A stretch of DNA of 64,000 nt from Streptomyces hygroscopicus (GTDB lineage Bacteria; Actinomycetota; Actinomycetes; Streptomycetales; Streptomycetaceae). Both the position numbers and the translations under genes were made by a program. Position 1 is the stretch's first letter. Every line of letters begins with the position of its first letter. Below are positions 9,526 through 18,887 of the stretch, piece by piece. The notes below the pieces were generated by a model. That model ran no database searches and was not told where the DNA came from. It saw nothing but the letters and a program-made list of their open reading frames with translations. Location of the stretch: the NCBI GenBank assembly GCA_002021875.1, contig CP018627.1, forward strand, positions 7,378,001-7,442,000. The letters are read 5' to 3'.

Positions 9526-9749
9526 TGGCGGCCGGTACCAAGGCGTCCGAGCTGCGTGAGCTGAACAACGAGGACCTCGTTGGCAAGCTGCGTGAGGCCA
9601 AGGAAGAGCTGTTCAACCTCCGCTTCCAGGCGGCGACCGGACAGCTTGAGAACCACGGCCGGCTGAAGGCCGTCCGCAAGGACATCGCCCGGATCTACAC
9701 CCTGATGCGGGAGCGCGAGCTCGGCATCGAGACGGTGGAGAGCGCCTGA
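9525..9749 (+). CDS. rpmC: 50S ribosomal protein L29
   Basis: 74 residues; a helical hairpin that sits at the tunnel exit next to L23. ATG 9525 ([14 protein letters not shown]) is preferred to the GTG one codon upstream because it matches the family and is coupled to the rplP stop. The C-terminal base overlaps rpsQ. Confidence 0.94.
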   Translation: MAAGTKASELRELNNEDLVGKLREAKEELFNLRFQAATGQLENHGRLKAVRKDIARIYTLMRERELGIETVESA

Positions 9750-10036
9750 TGAGCGAGACGAATGTGACTGAGAACGCAACGCAGAACCGCGGCTTCCGCA
9801 AGACCCGTGAGGGTCTGGTCGTCAGCGACAAGATGGACAAGACCGTCGTCGTCGCCGTCGAGGACCGCGTCAAGCACGCGCTGTACGGCAAGGTCATCCG
9901 CCGTACGAACAAGCTCAAGGCGCACGACGAGCAGAACGCCGCGGGTGTCGGCGACCGTGTCCTCCTGATGGAGACCCGGCCGCTGTCCGCGACCAAGCGC
10001 TGGCGCGTCGTCGAGATCCTCGAGAAGGCCAAGTAG
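9749..10036 (+). CDS. rpsQ: 30S ribosomal protein S17
   Basis: 95 residues with the OB-fold signature [19 protein letters not shown]17 is a primary 16S rRNA binder. About 16 N-terminal residues precede the core, as in other actinobacteria. This is the last gene before a structured 131-base gap, so it marks the S10/spc join. Confidence 0.97.
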   Translation: MSETNVTENATQNRGFRKTREGLVVSDKMDKTVVVAVEDRVKHALYGKVIRRTNKLKAHDEQNAAGVGDRVLLMETRPLSATKRWRVVEILEKAK

Positions 10037-10069
10037 GTAATTCCCGTAAGGGGATTCCAAGTAATACAG

Positions 10070-10139
10070 CCTGCGGGCAATAGTCCGCAGGACAGTTCCG
10101 CCAGGCTCGGCAGGGGCTGGATATATCCAGCCCCTGCCG
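10070..10139. promoter_or_regulatory. paired hairpins between rpsQ and rplN
   Basis: The 131-base gap holds a 7-bp stem (10070-10076 with 10085-10091) and then a perfect 32-bp palindrome (10108-10139; arms 10108-10123 and 10124-10139). The second would fold into a very stable hairpin 28 bases before rplN. There is no T-run. It may be an attenuator, an RNA-processing site or a barrier limiting read-through from the S10 into the spc genes. Confidence 0.6.
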
Positions 10140-10167
10140 GGAACCGGCAGACGATCAGGAGATAGAC

Positions 10168-10536
10168 GTGATCCAGCAGGAGTCGCGACTGCGCGTCGCC
10201 GACAACACGGGCGCGAAGGAAATCCTTTGCATCCGTGTTCTCGGTGGCTCCGGTCGCCGCTACGCGGGCATCGGTGACGTCATCGTCGCCACCGTCAAGG
10301 ACGCGATCCCCGGTGGCAACGTGAAGAAGGGTGACGTCGTCAAGGCGGTCATCGTGCGCACCGTCAAGGAGCGCCGCCGCCCGGACGGCTCGTACATCCG
10401 CTTCGACGAGAACGCGGCCGTCATCCTCAAGAACGATGGCGACCCCCGTGGCACCCGTATCTTCGGCCCGGTGGGCCGTGAGCTGCGCGAGAAGAAGTTC
10501 ATGAAGATCATCTCGCTCGCGCCGGAGGTGCTGTAA
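10168..10536 (+). CDS. rplN: 50S ribosomal protein L14
   Basis: 122 residues, GTG start at 10168 with AGGAG upstream. The sequence starts [18 protein letters not shown], the standard L14 opening. L14 lies on the 50S interface and binds the silencing factor RsfS in other bacteria. It is the first spc-type gene. Confidence 0.97.
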   Translation: MIQQESRLRVADNTGAKEILCIRVLGGSGRRYAGIGDVIVATVKDAIPGGNVKKGDVVKAVIVRTVKERRRPDGSYIRFDENAAVILKNDGDPRGTRIFGPVGRELREKKFMKIISLAPEVL

Positions 10537-10539
10537 CCG

Positions 10540-10863
10540 ATGAAGATCAAGAAGGGCGACCTGGTCCAGGTCATCACCGGTAAGGACAAGGGCAAGCAGG
10601 GCAAGGTCATCGCGGCCTTCCCGCGCGAGGACCGTGTCCTGGTCGAGGGTGTCAACCGGGTCAAGAAGCACACCAAGGCCGGACAGACCGCTCGTGGTTC
10701 GAAGACCGGCGGCATCGTGACGACCGAAGCCCCGATCCACGTGAGCAACGTGCAGCTCGTGGTGGAGAAGGACGGCAACAAGGTCGTCACCCGCGTCGGA
10801 TACCGCTTCGACGACGAGGGCAACAAGATCCGCGTTGCCAAGCGGACCGGTGAGGACATCTGA
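10540..10863 (+). CDS. rplX: 50S ribosomal protein L24
   Basis: 107 residues with an N-terminal KOW motif ([19 protein letters not shown]). L24 is an assembly initiator on 23S rRNA and lies by the tunnel exit. It starts three bases after rplN and shares one base with rplE. Confidence 0.97.
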   Translation: MKIKKGDLVQVITGKDKGKQGKVIAAFPREDRVLVEGVNRVKKHTKAGQTARGSKTGGIVTTEAPIHVSNVQLVVEKDGNKVVTRVGYRFDDEGNKIRVAKRTGEDI

Positions 10864-11423
10864 TGACTGCCACCACCACTGCACCGCGCCTCAAGGCGCG
10901 CTACCGCGAAGAGATCCAGGGCAAGCTGCAGGAGCAGTTCTCCTACGAGAACGTCATGCAGATCCCGGGTCTGACCAAGGTCGTGGTCAACATGGGTGTG
11001 GGCGACGCCGCCCGCGACTCCAAGCTGATCGAGGGCGCCATCCGCGACCTCTCCACGATCACCGGCCAGAAGCCCGCCGTCACCAAGGCCCGTAAGTCCA
11101 TCGCGCAGTTCAAGCTGCGTGAGGGCCAGCCGATCGGCGCCCACGTCACCCTCCGCGGTGACCGCATGTGGGAGTTCCTGGACCGTCTGGTGTCGCTCGC
11201 GCTGCCGCGCATCCGCGACTTCCGCGGTCTGTCGCCGAAGCAGTTCGACGGCCGGGGCAACTACACCTTCGGTCTCACGGAGCAGGTCATGTTCCACGAG
11301 ATCGACCAGGACAAGATCGACCGCGTCCGGGGTATGGACATCACCGTGGTGACCACGGCGACCAACGACGACGAGGGCCGCGCCCTACTGCGTCACCTCG
11401 GCTTCCCGTTCAAGGAGGCGTGA
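10863..11423 (+). CDS. rplE: 50S ribosomal protein L5
   Basis: 186 residues, with [17 protein letters not shown] and the C-terminal GLPF-type end ([11 protein letters not shown]). L5 binds 5S rRNA and contacts P-site tRNA in the central protuberance. It is coupled to rplX by a TGATG overlap, and rpsN follows after three bases. Confidence 0.97.
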   Translation: MTATTTAPRLKARYREEIQGKLQEQFSYENVMQIPGLTKVVVNMGVGDAARDSKLIEGAIRDLSTITGQKPAVTKARKSIAQFKLREGQPIGAHVTLRGDRMWEFLDRLVSLALPRIRDFRGLSPKQFDGRGNYTFGLTEQVMFHEIDQDKIDRVRGMDITVVTTATNDDEGRALLRHLGFPFKEA

Positions 11424-11426
11424 GCC

Positions 11427-11612
11427 GTGGCGAAGAAGGCTCTCATTGCCAAGGCCGCCCGCAAGCCCAAGTTCGGCGTGCGTGGGTACACGCGCTGCCA
11501 GCGTTGCGGACGTCCGCACTCCGTCTACCGCAAGTTCGGCCTGTGCCGCGTGTGCCTTCGTGAGATGGCTCACCGTGGCGAGCTGCCGGGCGTGACCAAG
11601 AGCTCCTGGTAA
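11427..11612 (+). CDS. rpsN: 30S ribosomal protein S14, zinc-binding type Z
   Basis: 61 residues, GTG start. The two CxxC pairs (CQRC and CRVC) form a zinc ribbon, so this is the short zinc-containing S14 and not the longer cysteine-free paralogue that actinobacteria express under zinc limitation. S14 completes the 30S head with S3 and S10. A 263-base gap follows. Confidence 0.96.
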   Translation: MAKKALIAKAARKPKFGVRGYTRCQRCGRPHSVYRKFGLCRVCLREMAHRGELPGVTKSSW

Positions 11613-11676
11613 CAGCCCACCCGTCGTCTCCCGCCACCGCCCTCAACGGACGCCCTGGCGGGCGAAAGATGGAATT

Positions 11677-11705
11677 TTGGGCTGGTACCGGACTCTCGGT
11701 AAGCA
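11677..11705 (+). promoter_or_regulatory. candidate promoter upstream of rpsH
   Basis: TTGGGC (11677-11682), 17 bases, TAAGCA (11700-11705) lie in the 263-base gap between rpsN and rpsH. The gap length suggests an internal transcription start, but only motif evidence supports it. A small stem (11728-11733 with 11741-11746) follows. Confidence 0.3.
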
Positions 11706-11875
11706 AATGGATGGCGAGCCCCGCCCGTCCACTCCCGTAGAGTGGAACGGTTGGGCGCTCGCCGCCCAGAATCCTTACTACGCCGTAGGTCCCCGCGCCG
11801 CACCCGTGCCCTCGTCAAGAGGGTGAGAGGGATGGCGCATACAGGAAACCCCGGCGAGAGAGGCCGAAGGCCATC

Positions 11876-12274
11876 ATGACCATGACCGATCCGATCGCAG
11901 ACATGCTGACACGTCTGCGAAACGCGAACTCGGCGTACCACGACTCCGTCGAGATGCCGCACAGCAAGATCAAGTCGCATATCGCGGAGATCCTCCAGCA
12001 GGAGGGCTACATCACCGGCTGGAAGGTCGAGGACGCCGAGGTTGGCAAGAACCTCACCCTCGAGCTGAAGTTCGGCCCGAACCGCGAGCGCTCGATCGCC
12101 GGCATCAAGCGGATTTCGAAGCCGGGCCTGCGGGTCTACGCAAAGTCCACCAACCTGCCGAAGGTGCTCGGCGGCCTGGGCGTGGCGATCATCTCCACGT
12201 CGCACGGGCTCCTCACCGACAAGCAGGCCGGCAAGAAGGGCGTGGGTGGGGAAGTCCTCGCCTACGTCTGGTAA
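11876..12274 (+). CDS. rpsH: 30S ribosomal protein S8
   Basis: 132 residues, starting [19 protein letters not shown]8 is a primary 16S binder; in E. coli it is the spc-operon repressor. The conserved C-terminal [12 protein letters not shown] segment is complete. The double Met leaves a two-codon ambiguity in the start. Confidence 0.97.
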   Translation: MTMTDPIADMLTRLRNANSAYHDSVEMPHSKIKSHIAEILQQEGYITGWKVEDAEVGKNLTLELKFGPNRERSIAGIKRISKPGLRVYAKSTNLPKVLGGLGVAIISTSHGLLTDKQAGKKGVGGEVLAYVW

Positions 12275-12294
12275 CCAGGGAACGGAGGAAGCAC

Positions 12295-12834
12295 ATGTCG
12301 CGCATTGGCAAGCTGCCCATCCAGGTTCCCGCTGGTGTGGACGTCACCATCGATGGCCGCACGGTCGCCGTGAAGGGCCCCAAGGGTTCTCTCTCGCACA
12401 CCGTCGCCGCGCCGATCGATGTCGCCAAGGGTGAGGACAACACGCTCGTTGTCATCCGCCCCAACGACGAGCGTCAGAACAAGGCCCTGCACGGCCTGTC
12501 CCGCACGCTGGTGGCGAACATGATCACCGGCGTGACCCAGGGCTACAGCAAGGCGCTCGAGATCAGCGGTGTGGGTTACCGCGTCCAGGCCAAGGGCTCC
12601 AACCTGGAGTTCGCCCTGGGCTACAGCCACCCGATCCTGGTCGAGGCCCCCGAGGGCATCACCTTCAAGGTGGAGTCCCCGACCAAGCTGAGCGTCGAGG
12701 GCATCGACAAGCAGAAGGTCGGCGAGGTCGCCGCGAACATCCGCAAGCTGCGCAAGCCCGATCCGTACAAGGCCAAGGGCGTGAAGTACGCGGGCGAGGT
12801 CATCCGCCGCAAGGTCGGAAAGGCTGGTAAGTAA
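12295..12834 (+). CDS. rplF: 50S ribosomal protein L6
   Basis: 179 residues, two similar alpha/beta domains, starting [15 protein letters not shown], with C-terminal [17 protein letters not shown]6 lies near the factor-binding stalk base. A good GGAGG precedes the ATG. It is followed by rplR after three bases. Confidence 0.97.
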   Translation: MSRIGKLPIQVPAGVDVTIDGRTVAVKGPKGSLSHTVAAPIDVAKGEDNTLVVIRPNDERQNKALHGLSRTLVANMITGVTQGYSKALEISGVGYRVQAKGSNLEFALGYSHPILVEAPEGITFKVESPTKLSVEGIDKQKVGEVAANIRKLRKPDPYKAKGVKYAGEVIRRKVGKAGK

Positions 12835-12837
12835 GCC

Positions 12838-13221
12838 ATGGCATACGGTGTGAAGATCGCCAAGGGCAACGCCCGTAAGGCGGCTGCCGTCAAGCGGCGT
12901 CACATCCGCGTCCGCAAGCGGGTCTCCGGCACGCCGGTCCGTCCTCGCCTCGTGGTGACGCGGTCCAACCGTCACATGGTGGCGCAGGTCATCGACGACA
13001 TCGCGGGCCACACGCTGGCCTCGGCGTCGACGCTGGACAGCGCCATCCGGGCGGCCGAGGGCGACAAGAGCGCCCTGGCGCAGCAGGTCGGCGCGCTGGT
13101 GGCCGAGCGGGCGAAGGCCGCGGGCATCGAGGCCGTCGTGTTCGACCGTGGTGGCAACAAGTACGCCGGGCGGATTGCCGCTCTGGCGGACGCCGCCCGC
13201 GAGGCCGGGCTGAAGTTCTGA
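12838..13221 (+). CDS. rplR: 50S ribosomal protein L18
   Basis: 127 residues: a basic N terminus ([19 protein letters not shown]) that contacts 5S rRNA, then the globular domain ending EAGLKF. It works with L5 in the 5S particle. Confidence 0.97.
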   Translation: MAYGVKIAKGNARKAAAVKRRHIRVRKRVSGTPVRPRLVVTRSNRHMVAQVIDDIAGHTLASASTLDSAIRAAEGDKSALAQQVGALVAERAKAAGIEAVVFDRGGNKYAGRIAALADAAREAGLKF

Positions 13222-13264
13222 GCCCCGGTTCCAACGCAAAGCGGAAACGAGAGAGGTAAATCCA

Positions 13265-13870
13265 ATGGCTGGACCCCAGCGCCGCGGTGGCGGCGCCGGT
13301 GGCGGCGAGCGGCGGGACCGGAAGGACCGGCGGGACGGTGGCGCTGCCGCCGAGAAGACCGCTTACGTCGAGCGTGTTGTCGCGATCAACCGCGTCGCCA
13401 AGGTTGTGAAGGGTGGTCGTCGCTTCAGCTTCACCGCGCTGGTCGTGGTGGGCGACGGTGACGGCACCGTGGGTGTCGGTTACGGCAAGGCCAAGGAGGT
13501 GCCGGCCGCGATCGCCAAGGGCGTGGAGGAGGCCAAGAAGCACTTCTTCAAGGTCCCCCGGATCGCCGGCACCATTCCGCACCCGATCCAGGGTGAGGAG
13601 GCCGCGGGTGTTGTGCTGCTGAAGCCGGCGTCCCCCGGTACCGGTGTGATCGCCGGTGGCCCGGTGCGCGCCGTGCTGGAGTGCGCGGGCATCCACGACG
13701 TGCTCAGCAAGTCGCTCGGTTCGTCGAACCCGATCAACATCGTGCACGCCACGGTGGCCGCTCTGCAGGGCCTTCAGCGCCCCGAGGAGATCGCCGCCCG
13801 CCGTGGTCTGCCGCTGGAGGATGTCGCTCCCGCCGCTCTGCTGCGGGCGCGTGCCGGGGTGGGTGTGTGA
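13265..13870 (+). CDS. rpsE: 30S ribosomal protein S5
   Basis: 201 residues. A Gly/Arg/Asp-rich N-terminal extension of about 35 residues precedes the S5 dsRNA-binding domain and the C-terminal domain ([16 protein letters not shown]). S5 shapes decoding fidelity with S4. GAGAGG precedes the ATG. Confidence 0.97.
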   Translation: MAGPQRRGGGAGGGERRDRKDRRDGGAAAEKTAYVERVVAINRVAKVVKGGRRFSFTALVVVGDGDGTVGVGYGKAKEVPAAIAKGVEEAKKHFFKVPRIAGTIPHPIQGEEAAGVVLLKPASPGTGVIAGGPVRAVLECAGIHDVLSKSLGSSNPINIVHATVAALQGLQRPEEIAARRGLPLEDVAPAALLRARAGVGV

Positions 13871-13872
13871 GC

Positions 13873-14055
13873 ATGGCCCGCCTGAAGATCACGCAGACGA
13901 AGTCCTACATCGGCAGCAAGCAGAACCACCGCGACACCCTGCGTTCGCTCGGGCTGAAGAAGCTCGGCGACGTGGTTGTCAAGGAGGACCGCCCCGAGTT
14001 CCGCGGCATGGCGACCACCGTGCGGCACCTCGTGACGGTCGAGGAGGTCGACTGA
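13873..14055 (+). CDS. rpmD: 50S ribosomal protein L30
   Basis: 60 residues, [19 protein letters not shown] to VTVEEVD. It starts two bases after the rpsE stop. The overlapping longer open frame upstream is antisense-phase translation of rpsE; the ATG at 13873 matches the family. Confidence 0.96.
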   Translation: MARLKITQTKSYIGSKQNHRDTLRSLGLKKLGDVVVKEDRPEFRGMATTVRHLVTVEEVD

Positions 14056-14056
14056 G

Positions 14057-14512
14057 ATGGCGGAGAACAACCCGCTGAAGGTCCACAACCTCCGGCCCGC
14101 CCCGGGCGCCAAGACCGCCAAGACCCGTGTCGGTCGTGGTGAGGCGTCCAAGGGTAAGACCGCTGGTCGTGGCACCAAGGGCACCAAGGCCCGCTACCAG
14201 GTTCCGGAGCGCTTCGAGGGTGGGCAGATGCCCCTCCACATGCGGCTCCCGAAGCTCAAGGGCTTCAAGAACCCCTTCCGCACCGAGTACCAGGTCGTGA
14301 ACCTGGACAAGCTGGCCGCGCTCTACCCGCAGGGTGGCGAGGTCACGGTGGCCGATCTGGTCGCCAAGGGCGCGGTGCGCAAGAACCAGCTCGTCAAGGT
14401 GCTGGGCTCCGGTGAGGTCTCCGTGGCGCTCCAGGTGACGGTCGACGCCGTCTCCGGCTCCGCCAAGGAGAAGATCGCCGCTGCCGGTGGCACCGTCACC
14501 GAGCTCGTCTGA
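14057..14512 (+). CDS. rplO: 50S ribosomal protein L15
   Basis: 151 residues. The Gly/Lys-rich N terminus ([17 protein letters not shown]) threads into 23S rRNA, and the globular domain ends GGTVTELV. It is one base from the rpmD stop. A hairpin and 204-base gap separate it from secY. Confidence 0.97.
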   Translation: MAENNPLKVHNLRPAPGAKTAKTRVGRGEASKGKTAGRGTKGTKARYQVPERFEGGQMPLHMRLPKLKGFKNPFRTEYQVVNLDKLAALYPQGGEVTVADLVAKGAVRKNQLVKVLGSGEVSVALQVTVDAVSGSAKEKIAAAGGTVTELV

Positions 14513-14528
14513 GCACGGTGCACACCCG

Positions 14529-14562
14529 ACCGGGGATGCTCCAGATACGGGGCATCCCCGGT
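14529..14562. terminator. stem-loop between rplO and secY
   Basis: Bases 14529-14539 and 14552-14562 are perfect 11-bp inverted repeats, 17 bases after rplO. With no T-run it may be a partial terminator or RNA stabiliser, leaving secY-adk partly independent. Confidence 0.5.
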
Positions 14563-14716
14563 TGGTCGTTCCAAGCGGGGCCAGGTCGCCGGTAAGGTGG
14601 CGTGCGTTGTTACCTTCCGCGCGGTACGCCTCCGCGCGGGTCCTGGCTGATAAGTATTCGTCGATCCTCAAGACCGTCACCTCTCGCGCACGCACGCGGG
14701 GGGCGCAGGAGGCACC

Positions 14717-16030
14717 GTGCTCACCGCGTTCGCCCGGGCGTTCAAGACGCCCGACCTGCGCAAGAAGCTGCTGTTCACGCTGGCCATCATCGTGCTCTTC
14801 AGGCTCGGGCAACATATCCCGATCCCGGGCATCGACTACAAGAATGTCCAGACGTGCATGGACCTCGCCAAGGGCCAGCAGGGGCTGTTCGGCCTGGTCA
14901 ACATGTTCAGTGGTGGCGCACTGCTCCAGATCACCATCTTCGCGCTCGGGATCATGCCGTACATCACGGCAAGCATCATCCTGCAGCTTCTGACCGTGGT
15001 GATCCCGCGCCTCGAAGCCCTCAAGAAGGAGGGCCAGGCCGGGCAGTCGAAGATCACGCAGTACACCCGCTATCTGACCATCGCGCTGGCGATCCTGCAG
15101 GGCACCGGCCTGGTGGCCACCGCCCGCAGCGGTTCGCTCTTCCAGAGCTGCCCCGTCGGCGGCCAGATCGTCCGGGACGACTCGATTTTCACCACCGCCG
15201 TGATGGTCATCACGATGACCGCCGGCACGGCGCTGATCATGTGGCTCGGTGAGCTGGTCACCGACCGCGGCATCGGCAACGGCATGTCGATCCTGATGTT
15301 CGTCTCGATCGCCGCCGGGTTCCCGAGCGCGATGTGGAGCATCAAGCAGCAGGGCAAGATCATGGGTGGCTGGCTGGAGTTCGGCCTGGTGATCCTCTGT
15401 GGTCTGGCCATGGTCGGCCTGGTGGTCTTCGTCGAGCAGGCCCAGCGCCGGATCCCCGTGCAATACGCCAAGCGCATGATCGGCCGTCGCTCGTACGGCG
15501 GTACGTCCACCTACATCCCGATGAAGGTGAACCAGGCGGGTGTGATCCCCGTGATCTTCGCCTCATCGCTGCTGTACATTCCGGCGCTGATCGTCCAGTT
15601 CTCCAATTCGAAGGCCGGCTGGGCGACCTGGATCTCGCAGAACTTCGTCAAGGGCGACCACCCGGTCTACATCGCCACGTACTTCCTGCTGATCGTCTTC
15701 TTCGCATTCTTCTATGTCGCCATCAGCTTCAACCCCGAAGAAGTTGCCGACAACATGAAGAAGTATGGTGGGTTCATCCCGGGTATCCGGGCTGGTCGTC
15801 CCACCGCGGAGTACCTGAGCTACGTGCTGAATCGCATCACGTGGCCCGGTGCGCTCTATCTGGGCTTGATCGCCCTGGTGCCCACGGTGGCACTGGTGAC
15901 GCTCAACGCCAATCAGAACTTCCCGTTCGGCGGCACGAGCATCCTGATCATCGTGGGTGTCGGCCTGGAGACTGTGAAGCAGATCGAGAGCCAGCTTCAG
16001 CAGCGACACTACGAAGGGTTCCTCCGCTGA
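14717..16030 (+). CDS. secY: protein translocase subunit SecY
   Basis: 437 residues, GTG start with AGGAGG eight bases upstream. The ten-helix SecY channel is visible, from an N-terminal helix (KKLLFTLAIIVLFRLGQHIP) to the C-terminal SILIIVGVGLETVKQIESQL. It forms the Sec channel with SecE and SecG and is driven by SecA or the ribosome. Its stop overlaps the adk ATG by one base. Confidence 0.97.
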   Translation: MLTAFARAFKTPDLRKKLLFTLAIIVLFRLGQHIPIPGIDYKNVQTCMDLAKGQQGLFGLVNMFSGGALLQITIFALGIMPYITASIILQLLTVVIPRLEALKKEGQAGQSKITQYTRYLTIALAILQGTGLVATARSGSLFQSCPVGGQIVRDDSIFTTAVMVITMTAGTALIMWLGELVTDRGIGNGMSILMFVSIAAGFPSAMWSIKQQGKIMGGWLEFGLVILCGLAMVGLVVFVEQAQRRIPVQYAKRMIGRRSYGGTSTYIPMKVNQAGVIPVIFASSLLYIPALIVQFSNSKAGWATWISQNFVKGDHPVYIATYFLLIVFFAFFYVAISFNPEEVADNMKKYGGFIPGIRAGRPTAEYLSYVLNRITWPGALYLGLIALVPTVALVTLNANQNFPFGGTSILIIVGVGLETVKQIESQLQQRHYEGFLR

Positions 16031-16686
16031 TGCGAATCGTCCTCGTCGGGCCTCCGGGAGCCGGCAAGGGTACGCAGGCCGCGTACCTTGCCGAGAAGCT
16101 GTCGATCCCGCATATCTCCACAGGCGACCTGTTCCGCGCGAACATCAGCCAGGGCACCCCCCTCGGCAAGCAGGCGCAGGAGTACATGCGGGCCGGGCAG
16201 CTGGTACCGGACGAGGTCACCATCGGCATGGCGGAGGACCGGCTGGACCAGCCGGACGCACAGGCCGGCTTCCTGCTGGACGGGTTCCCGAGGAACCAGA
16301 TCCAGGCCGAGGCCCTGGACACCTACCTGGGCGAGCGCGGTGTCTCGCTGGACGCGGTGCTGGACCTGGAGGTCCCCGAGTCCGAGGTGATCAAGCGCAT
16401 CGCGGGCCGCCGTACCTGCCGTCAGGACAGCTCGCACACGTTCCACGTGGAGTACAAGCCGCCGAAGACCCCGGGCGTATGCGACGTCTGCGGCGGCGAG
16501 CTGTACCAGCGCGAGGACGACAGCGAGGAGACGGTCCGCAAACGACTCGAGGTCTACCACCGGGAGACCGAGCCGATCATCGACTACTACAAGGCCAAGG
16601 GCCTGGTCGTGACGATCTCGGCGCTCGGCAAGGTGTCCGAGGTCACCCAAAGGGCGATGGACGCCCTGGCGGCCAAGGCGGCCTAG
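16030..16686 (+). CDS. adk: adenylate kinase
   Basis: 218 residues. Walker A GPPGAGKGT at residues 7-15, AMP-binding STGDLFRAN, and LLDGFPRN are intact. The enzyme converts ATP plus AMP to two ADP. The LID is the long form and carries cysteines (RTCRQD and CDVCGGE), suggesting a structural metal site like that of Gram-positive enzymes, though the fourth ligand is unclear. It is translationally coupled to secY. Confidence 0.96.
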   Translation: MRIVLVGPPGAGKGTQAAYLAEKLSIPHISTGDLFRANISQGTPLGKQAQEYMRAGQLVPDEVTIGMAEDRLDQPDAQAGFLLDGFPRNQIQAEALDTYLGERGVSLDAVLDLEVPESEVIKRIAGRRTCRQDSSHTFHVEYKPPKTPGVCDVCGGELYQREDDSEETVRKRLEVYHRETEPIIDYYKAKGLVVTISALGKVSEVTQRAMDALAAKAA

Positions 16687-16704
16687 AGAACAGAGCCGAT
16701 CGGC

Positions 16705-16741
16705 CGCGACGCCCCGCCGGGGGTGTCGCGGGCCCCTTTTT
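16705..16741 (+). terminator. intrinsic terminator after adk
   Basis: An 11-bp stem (16705-16715 with 16720-16730, one G-U pair) with a four-base loop is followed by TTTTT at 16737-16741, 18 bases after the adk stop. This is the most classical terminator in the window and suggests map has its own promoter. Confidence 0.75.
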
Positions 16742-16815
16742 GCGGCTGAACCGCCGCCGCTCTCGCGGAGGTGGTCGCTCGCCGCGGGGGTTGCCCAATT
16801 GATGTTTGCTGCCCT

Positions 16816-16851
16816 GTACGGCCGCGAGCCTTTGAGGTCTCGCGGCCGTAC
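16816..16851. promoter_or_regulatory. 13-bp perfect stem-loop in the map leader
   Basis: GTACGGCCGCGAG (16816-16828) pairs perfectly with 16839-16851 around a ten-base loop, 44 bases before the map ATG. Lying after the adk terminator, it is either in the map transcript leader or an operator overlapping its promoter. Confidence 0.45.
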
Positions 16852-16895
16852 TGTTGGGCGATAGCGGTAATGACGACTGAGCGTGGAAGGCCCCC

Positions 16896-17732
16896 ATGGT
16901 GGAGATCAAGACTCCCGAGCAGATCGCGAAGATGCGTGAGGCGGGACTGGTCGTCGCCGCCATCCATGAGGCGACGCGGGCGGCTGCCGTCCCCGGCGCC
17001 ACCACCAAGGACCTGGACGACGTCGCCCGTAAGGTCATCGCCGACCACGGCGCCAAGTCGAACTTCCTGGGCTACGGCGGCTTCCCCGCCACGATCTGCA
17101 CCTCGGTGAACGACATCGTGGTGCATGGCATCCCGGACCAGGAGACCGTCCTCAAGGACGGCGACATCATCTCCATCGACGCGGGCGCGATCGTGGACGG
17201 CTGGCATGGCGACGCCGCCTTCACCGCCTTCGTGGGCACCGGTCACGACCCGGAGCTGTACGAGCTCAGCCGGGTGACCGAGGAGTCGATGTGGGCCGGG
17301 ATCGCGGCGGTCCGCAAGGGCCACCGGCTGATCGACATCTCCAAGGCGATCGAGGGCTACATCCGCCGCCAGCCCCGCCCGGCCTCCGGCAAGTACGGGA
17401 TCATCGAGGACTACGGCGGCCATGGCATCGGCTCCCAGATGCACATGGACCCGCATCTGCTGAACTACGTCTCCCGGAAGCGCGGCAAGGGCCCACGGCT
17501 GGGCCCCGGCTTCTGCATCGCGATCGAGCCCATGGTGAGCCTGGGCACCGCGAAGACGCATGTGCTGTCCGACGACTGGACCGTCAAGACGGACGACGGC
17601 ACCTGGTCCAGCCACTGGGAGCACTCGGTCGCGCTGACCGAGGAGGGCCCGCTGGTGCTGACCGCCGTGGACGGCGGCAAGGCAAAGCTGGCCGAGCTGG
17701 GCGTGGAGACCGCGCCCGATCCCCTGGCCTGA
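16896..17732 (+). CDS. map: methionine aminopeptidase, type I
   Basis: 278 residues. The five metal ligands of the pita-bread fold are visible: the two Asp of SIDAGAIVDGWHGDAAF, the His of GGHGIGSQMH, and the Glu of IEPMV and SHWEHSVAL. It removes the initiator Met from nascent proteins, using a dinuclear metal centre. It lies between adk and infA as in many bacteria, behind its own terminator/hairpin region. Confidence 0.95.
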   Translation: MVEIKTPEQIAKMREAGLVVAAIHEATRAAAVPGATTKDLDDVARKVIADHGAKSNFLGYGGFPATICTSVNDIVVHGIPDQETVLKDGDIISIDAGAIVDGWHGDAAFTAFVGTGHDPELYELSRVTEESMWAGIAAVRKGHRLIDISKAIEGYIRRQPRPASGKYGIIEDYGGHGIGSQMHMDPHLLNYVSRKRGKGPRLGPGFCIAIEPMVSLGTAKTHVLSDDWTVKTDDGTWSSHWEHSVALTEEGPLVLTAVDGGKAKLAELGVETAPDPLA

Positions 17733-17762
17733 CGATCTCCGTGGGCATAAAGATCTCGATCC

Positions 17763-17780
17763 CGGGGCATCATGCCCCGG
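17763..17780. terminator. short GC stem after map
   Basis: CCGGGGC...GCCCCGG (7 bp, five-base loop) lies 31 bases after map and is followed by a T-containing stretch. Likely weak terminator. Confidence 0.45.
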
Positions 17781-17781
17781 A

Positions 17782-17811
17782 TTCGTGTTTCGGGATGCCC
17801 TGACGTAGACT
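17782..17811 (+). promoter_or_regulatory. candidate infA promoter
   Basis: TTCGTG (17782-17787), 18 bases, TAGACT (17806-17811). It lies just after the map stem-loop and about 70 bases before infA, a reasonable place for the alpha-type operon promoter. Motif evidence only. Confidence 0.35.
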
Positions 17812-17882
17812 GACACGTCGGCTCACGCATGCCCTCCCGCATGCGGCGGGCCGATCAAGGTAGCCGATCCCGAAAGCAGGAC

Positions 17883-18104
17883 ATGGCCAAGAAGCAAGGC
17901 GCCATCGAAATCGAGGGCACCGTGATCGAGTCTCTGCCGAACGCGATGTTCAAGGTGGAGCTTCAGAACGGTCACAAGGTCCTCGCGCACATCAGCGGCA
18001 AGATGCGCATGCACTACATCCGCATCCTGCCCGATGACCGGGTCGTGGTGGAGCTGTCTCCGTACGACCTCACGCGCGGACGGATCGTCTACCGCTACAA
18101 GTAG
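17883..18104 (+). CDS. infA: translation initiation factor IF-1
   Basis: 73 residues, a single OB fold starting [16 protein letters not shown] and ending [11 protein letters not shown]-1 blocks the A site during initiation. The frame continues upstream to 17829, but the family start and spacing support 17883. Confidence 0.96.
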   Translation: MAKKQGAIEIEGTVIESLPNAMFKVELQNGHKVLAHISGKMRMHYIRILPDDRVVVELSPYDLTRGRIVYRYK

Positions 18105-18131
18105 ATCTCACGACCCGGAGAACCTCACACC

Positions 18132-18245
18132 ATGAAGGTCAAGCCGAGCGTCAAGAAGATCTGCGACAAGTGCAAGGTGATCCGCCGCCACGGCCGGGTC
18201 ATGGTCATTTGCGACAACCTGCGCCACAAGCAGCGCCAGGGCTGA
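18132..18245 (+). CDS. rpmJ: 50S ribosomal protein L36, zinc-binding form
   Basis: 37 residues: [19 protein letters not shown] to the final QRQG. The zinc ligands C11, C14, C27 and H32 are intact, so this is the zinc-containing form. GGAG lies upstream of the ATG. It sits 27 bases after infA, the usual neighbour. Confidence 0.96.
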   Translation: MKVKPSVKKICDKCKVIRRHGRVMVICDNLRHKQRQG

Positions 18246-18302
18246 CGCACACCGGCCGGAATCCTGCACCACTCGCAGCATCTTCGCGCGACGTCATAAC
18301 TT

Positions 18303-18316
18303 TGCGTACATACGCA
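18303..18316. promoter_or_regulatory. 14-bp palindrome in the rpmJ-rpsM gap
   Basis: TGCGTACATACGCA (arms of six around CA) lies in an unusually AT-rich patch of the 195-base gap between rpmJ and rpsM. It could be an operator or part of a local promoter. No regulator can be named. Confidence 0.3.
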
Positions 18317-18440
18317 GTCACCCGTTCCCGCCTCGCGGGGACGACACCCCCGGTCGGAGGCCGGGGACCCGGCAGCCGTGCGAGCGGTGGCCGGGAGTGG
18401 TGCTGCGGAAGACCTCCGACAACCATCTGGAGCCAGATTC

Positions 18441-18821
18441 ATGGCACGCCTCGCAGGCGTTGATCTCCCGCGCGAAAAGCGCGTTGAGGTCGCCCTCACT
18501 TACGTCTTCGGCATCGGTCGCACCCTTGCCCAGCAGACGCTCGCCAACACCGGTGTGAACCCGGACACCCGCGTTCGTGACCTGGGCGAAGAAGACCTGG
18601 TCAAGATCCGCGAGTACGTGGACAACAACATCAAGACCGAGGGTGACCTCCGTCGCGAGATCCAGGCCGACATCCGCCGCAAGGTCGAGATCGGCTGCTA
18701 CCAGGGTCTGCGCCACCGCCGCGGCCTTCCGGTCCACGGCCAGCGCACCAGCACCAACGCCCGCACCCGCAAGGGCCCGCGTCGCGCCATCGCCGGTAAG
18801 AAGAAGCCGGGCAAGAAGTAG
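18441..18821 (+). CDS. rpsM: 30S ribosomal protein S13
   Basis: 126 residues from ATG 18441 ([14 protein letters not shown]), with the helix-two-turn-helix motif and the basic C-terminal tail ending GKKKPGKK that contacts P-site tRNA. Upstream in-frame codons are not conserved. Confidence 0.96.
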   Translation: MARLAGVDLPREKRVEVALTYVFGIGRTLAQQTLANTGVNPDTRVRDLGEEDLVKIREYVDNNIKTEGDLRREIQADIRRKVEIGCYQGLRHRRGLPVHGQRTSTNARTRKGPRRAIAGKKKPGKK

Positions 18822-18887
18822 TCCGCACCGGACGCTGTCAAGCGGTCCGAGCTGTAGGACCGACCACCTCCACGGGAGAATTCAGGA

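Noticed and set aside
11613..11875. Coding sequence in the rpsN-rpsH gap
   Set aside because: No frame with SD or conservation features; it looks like a promoter/leader region.
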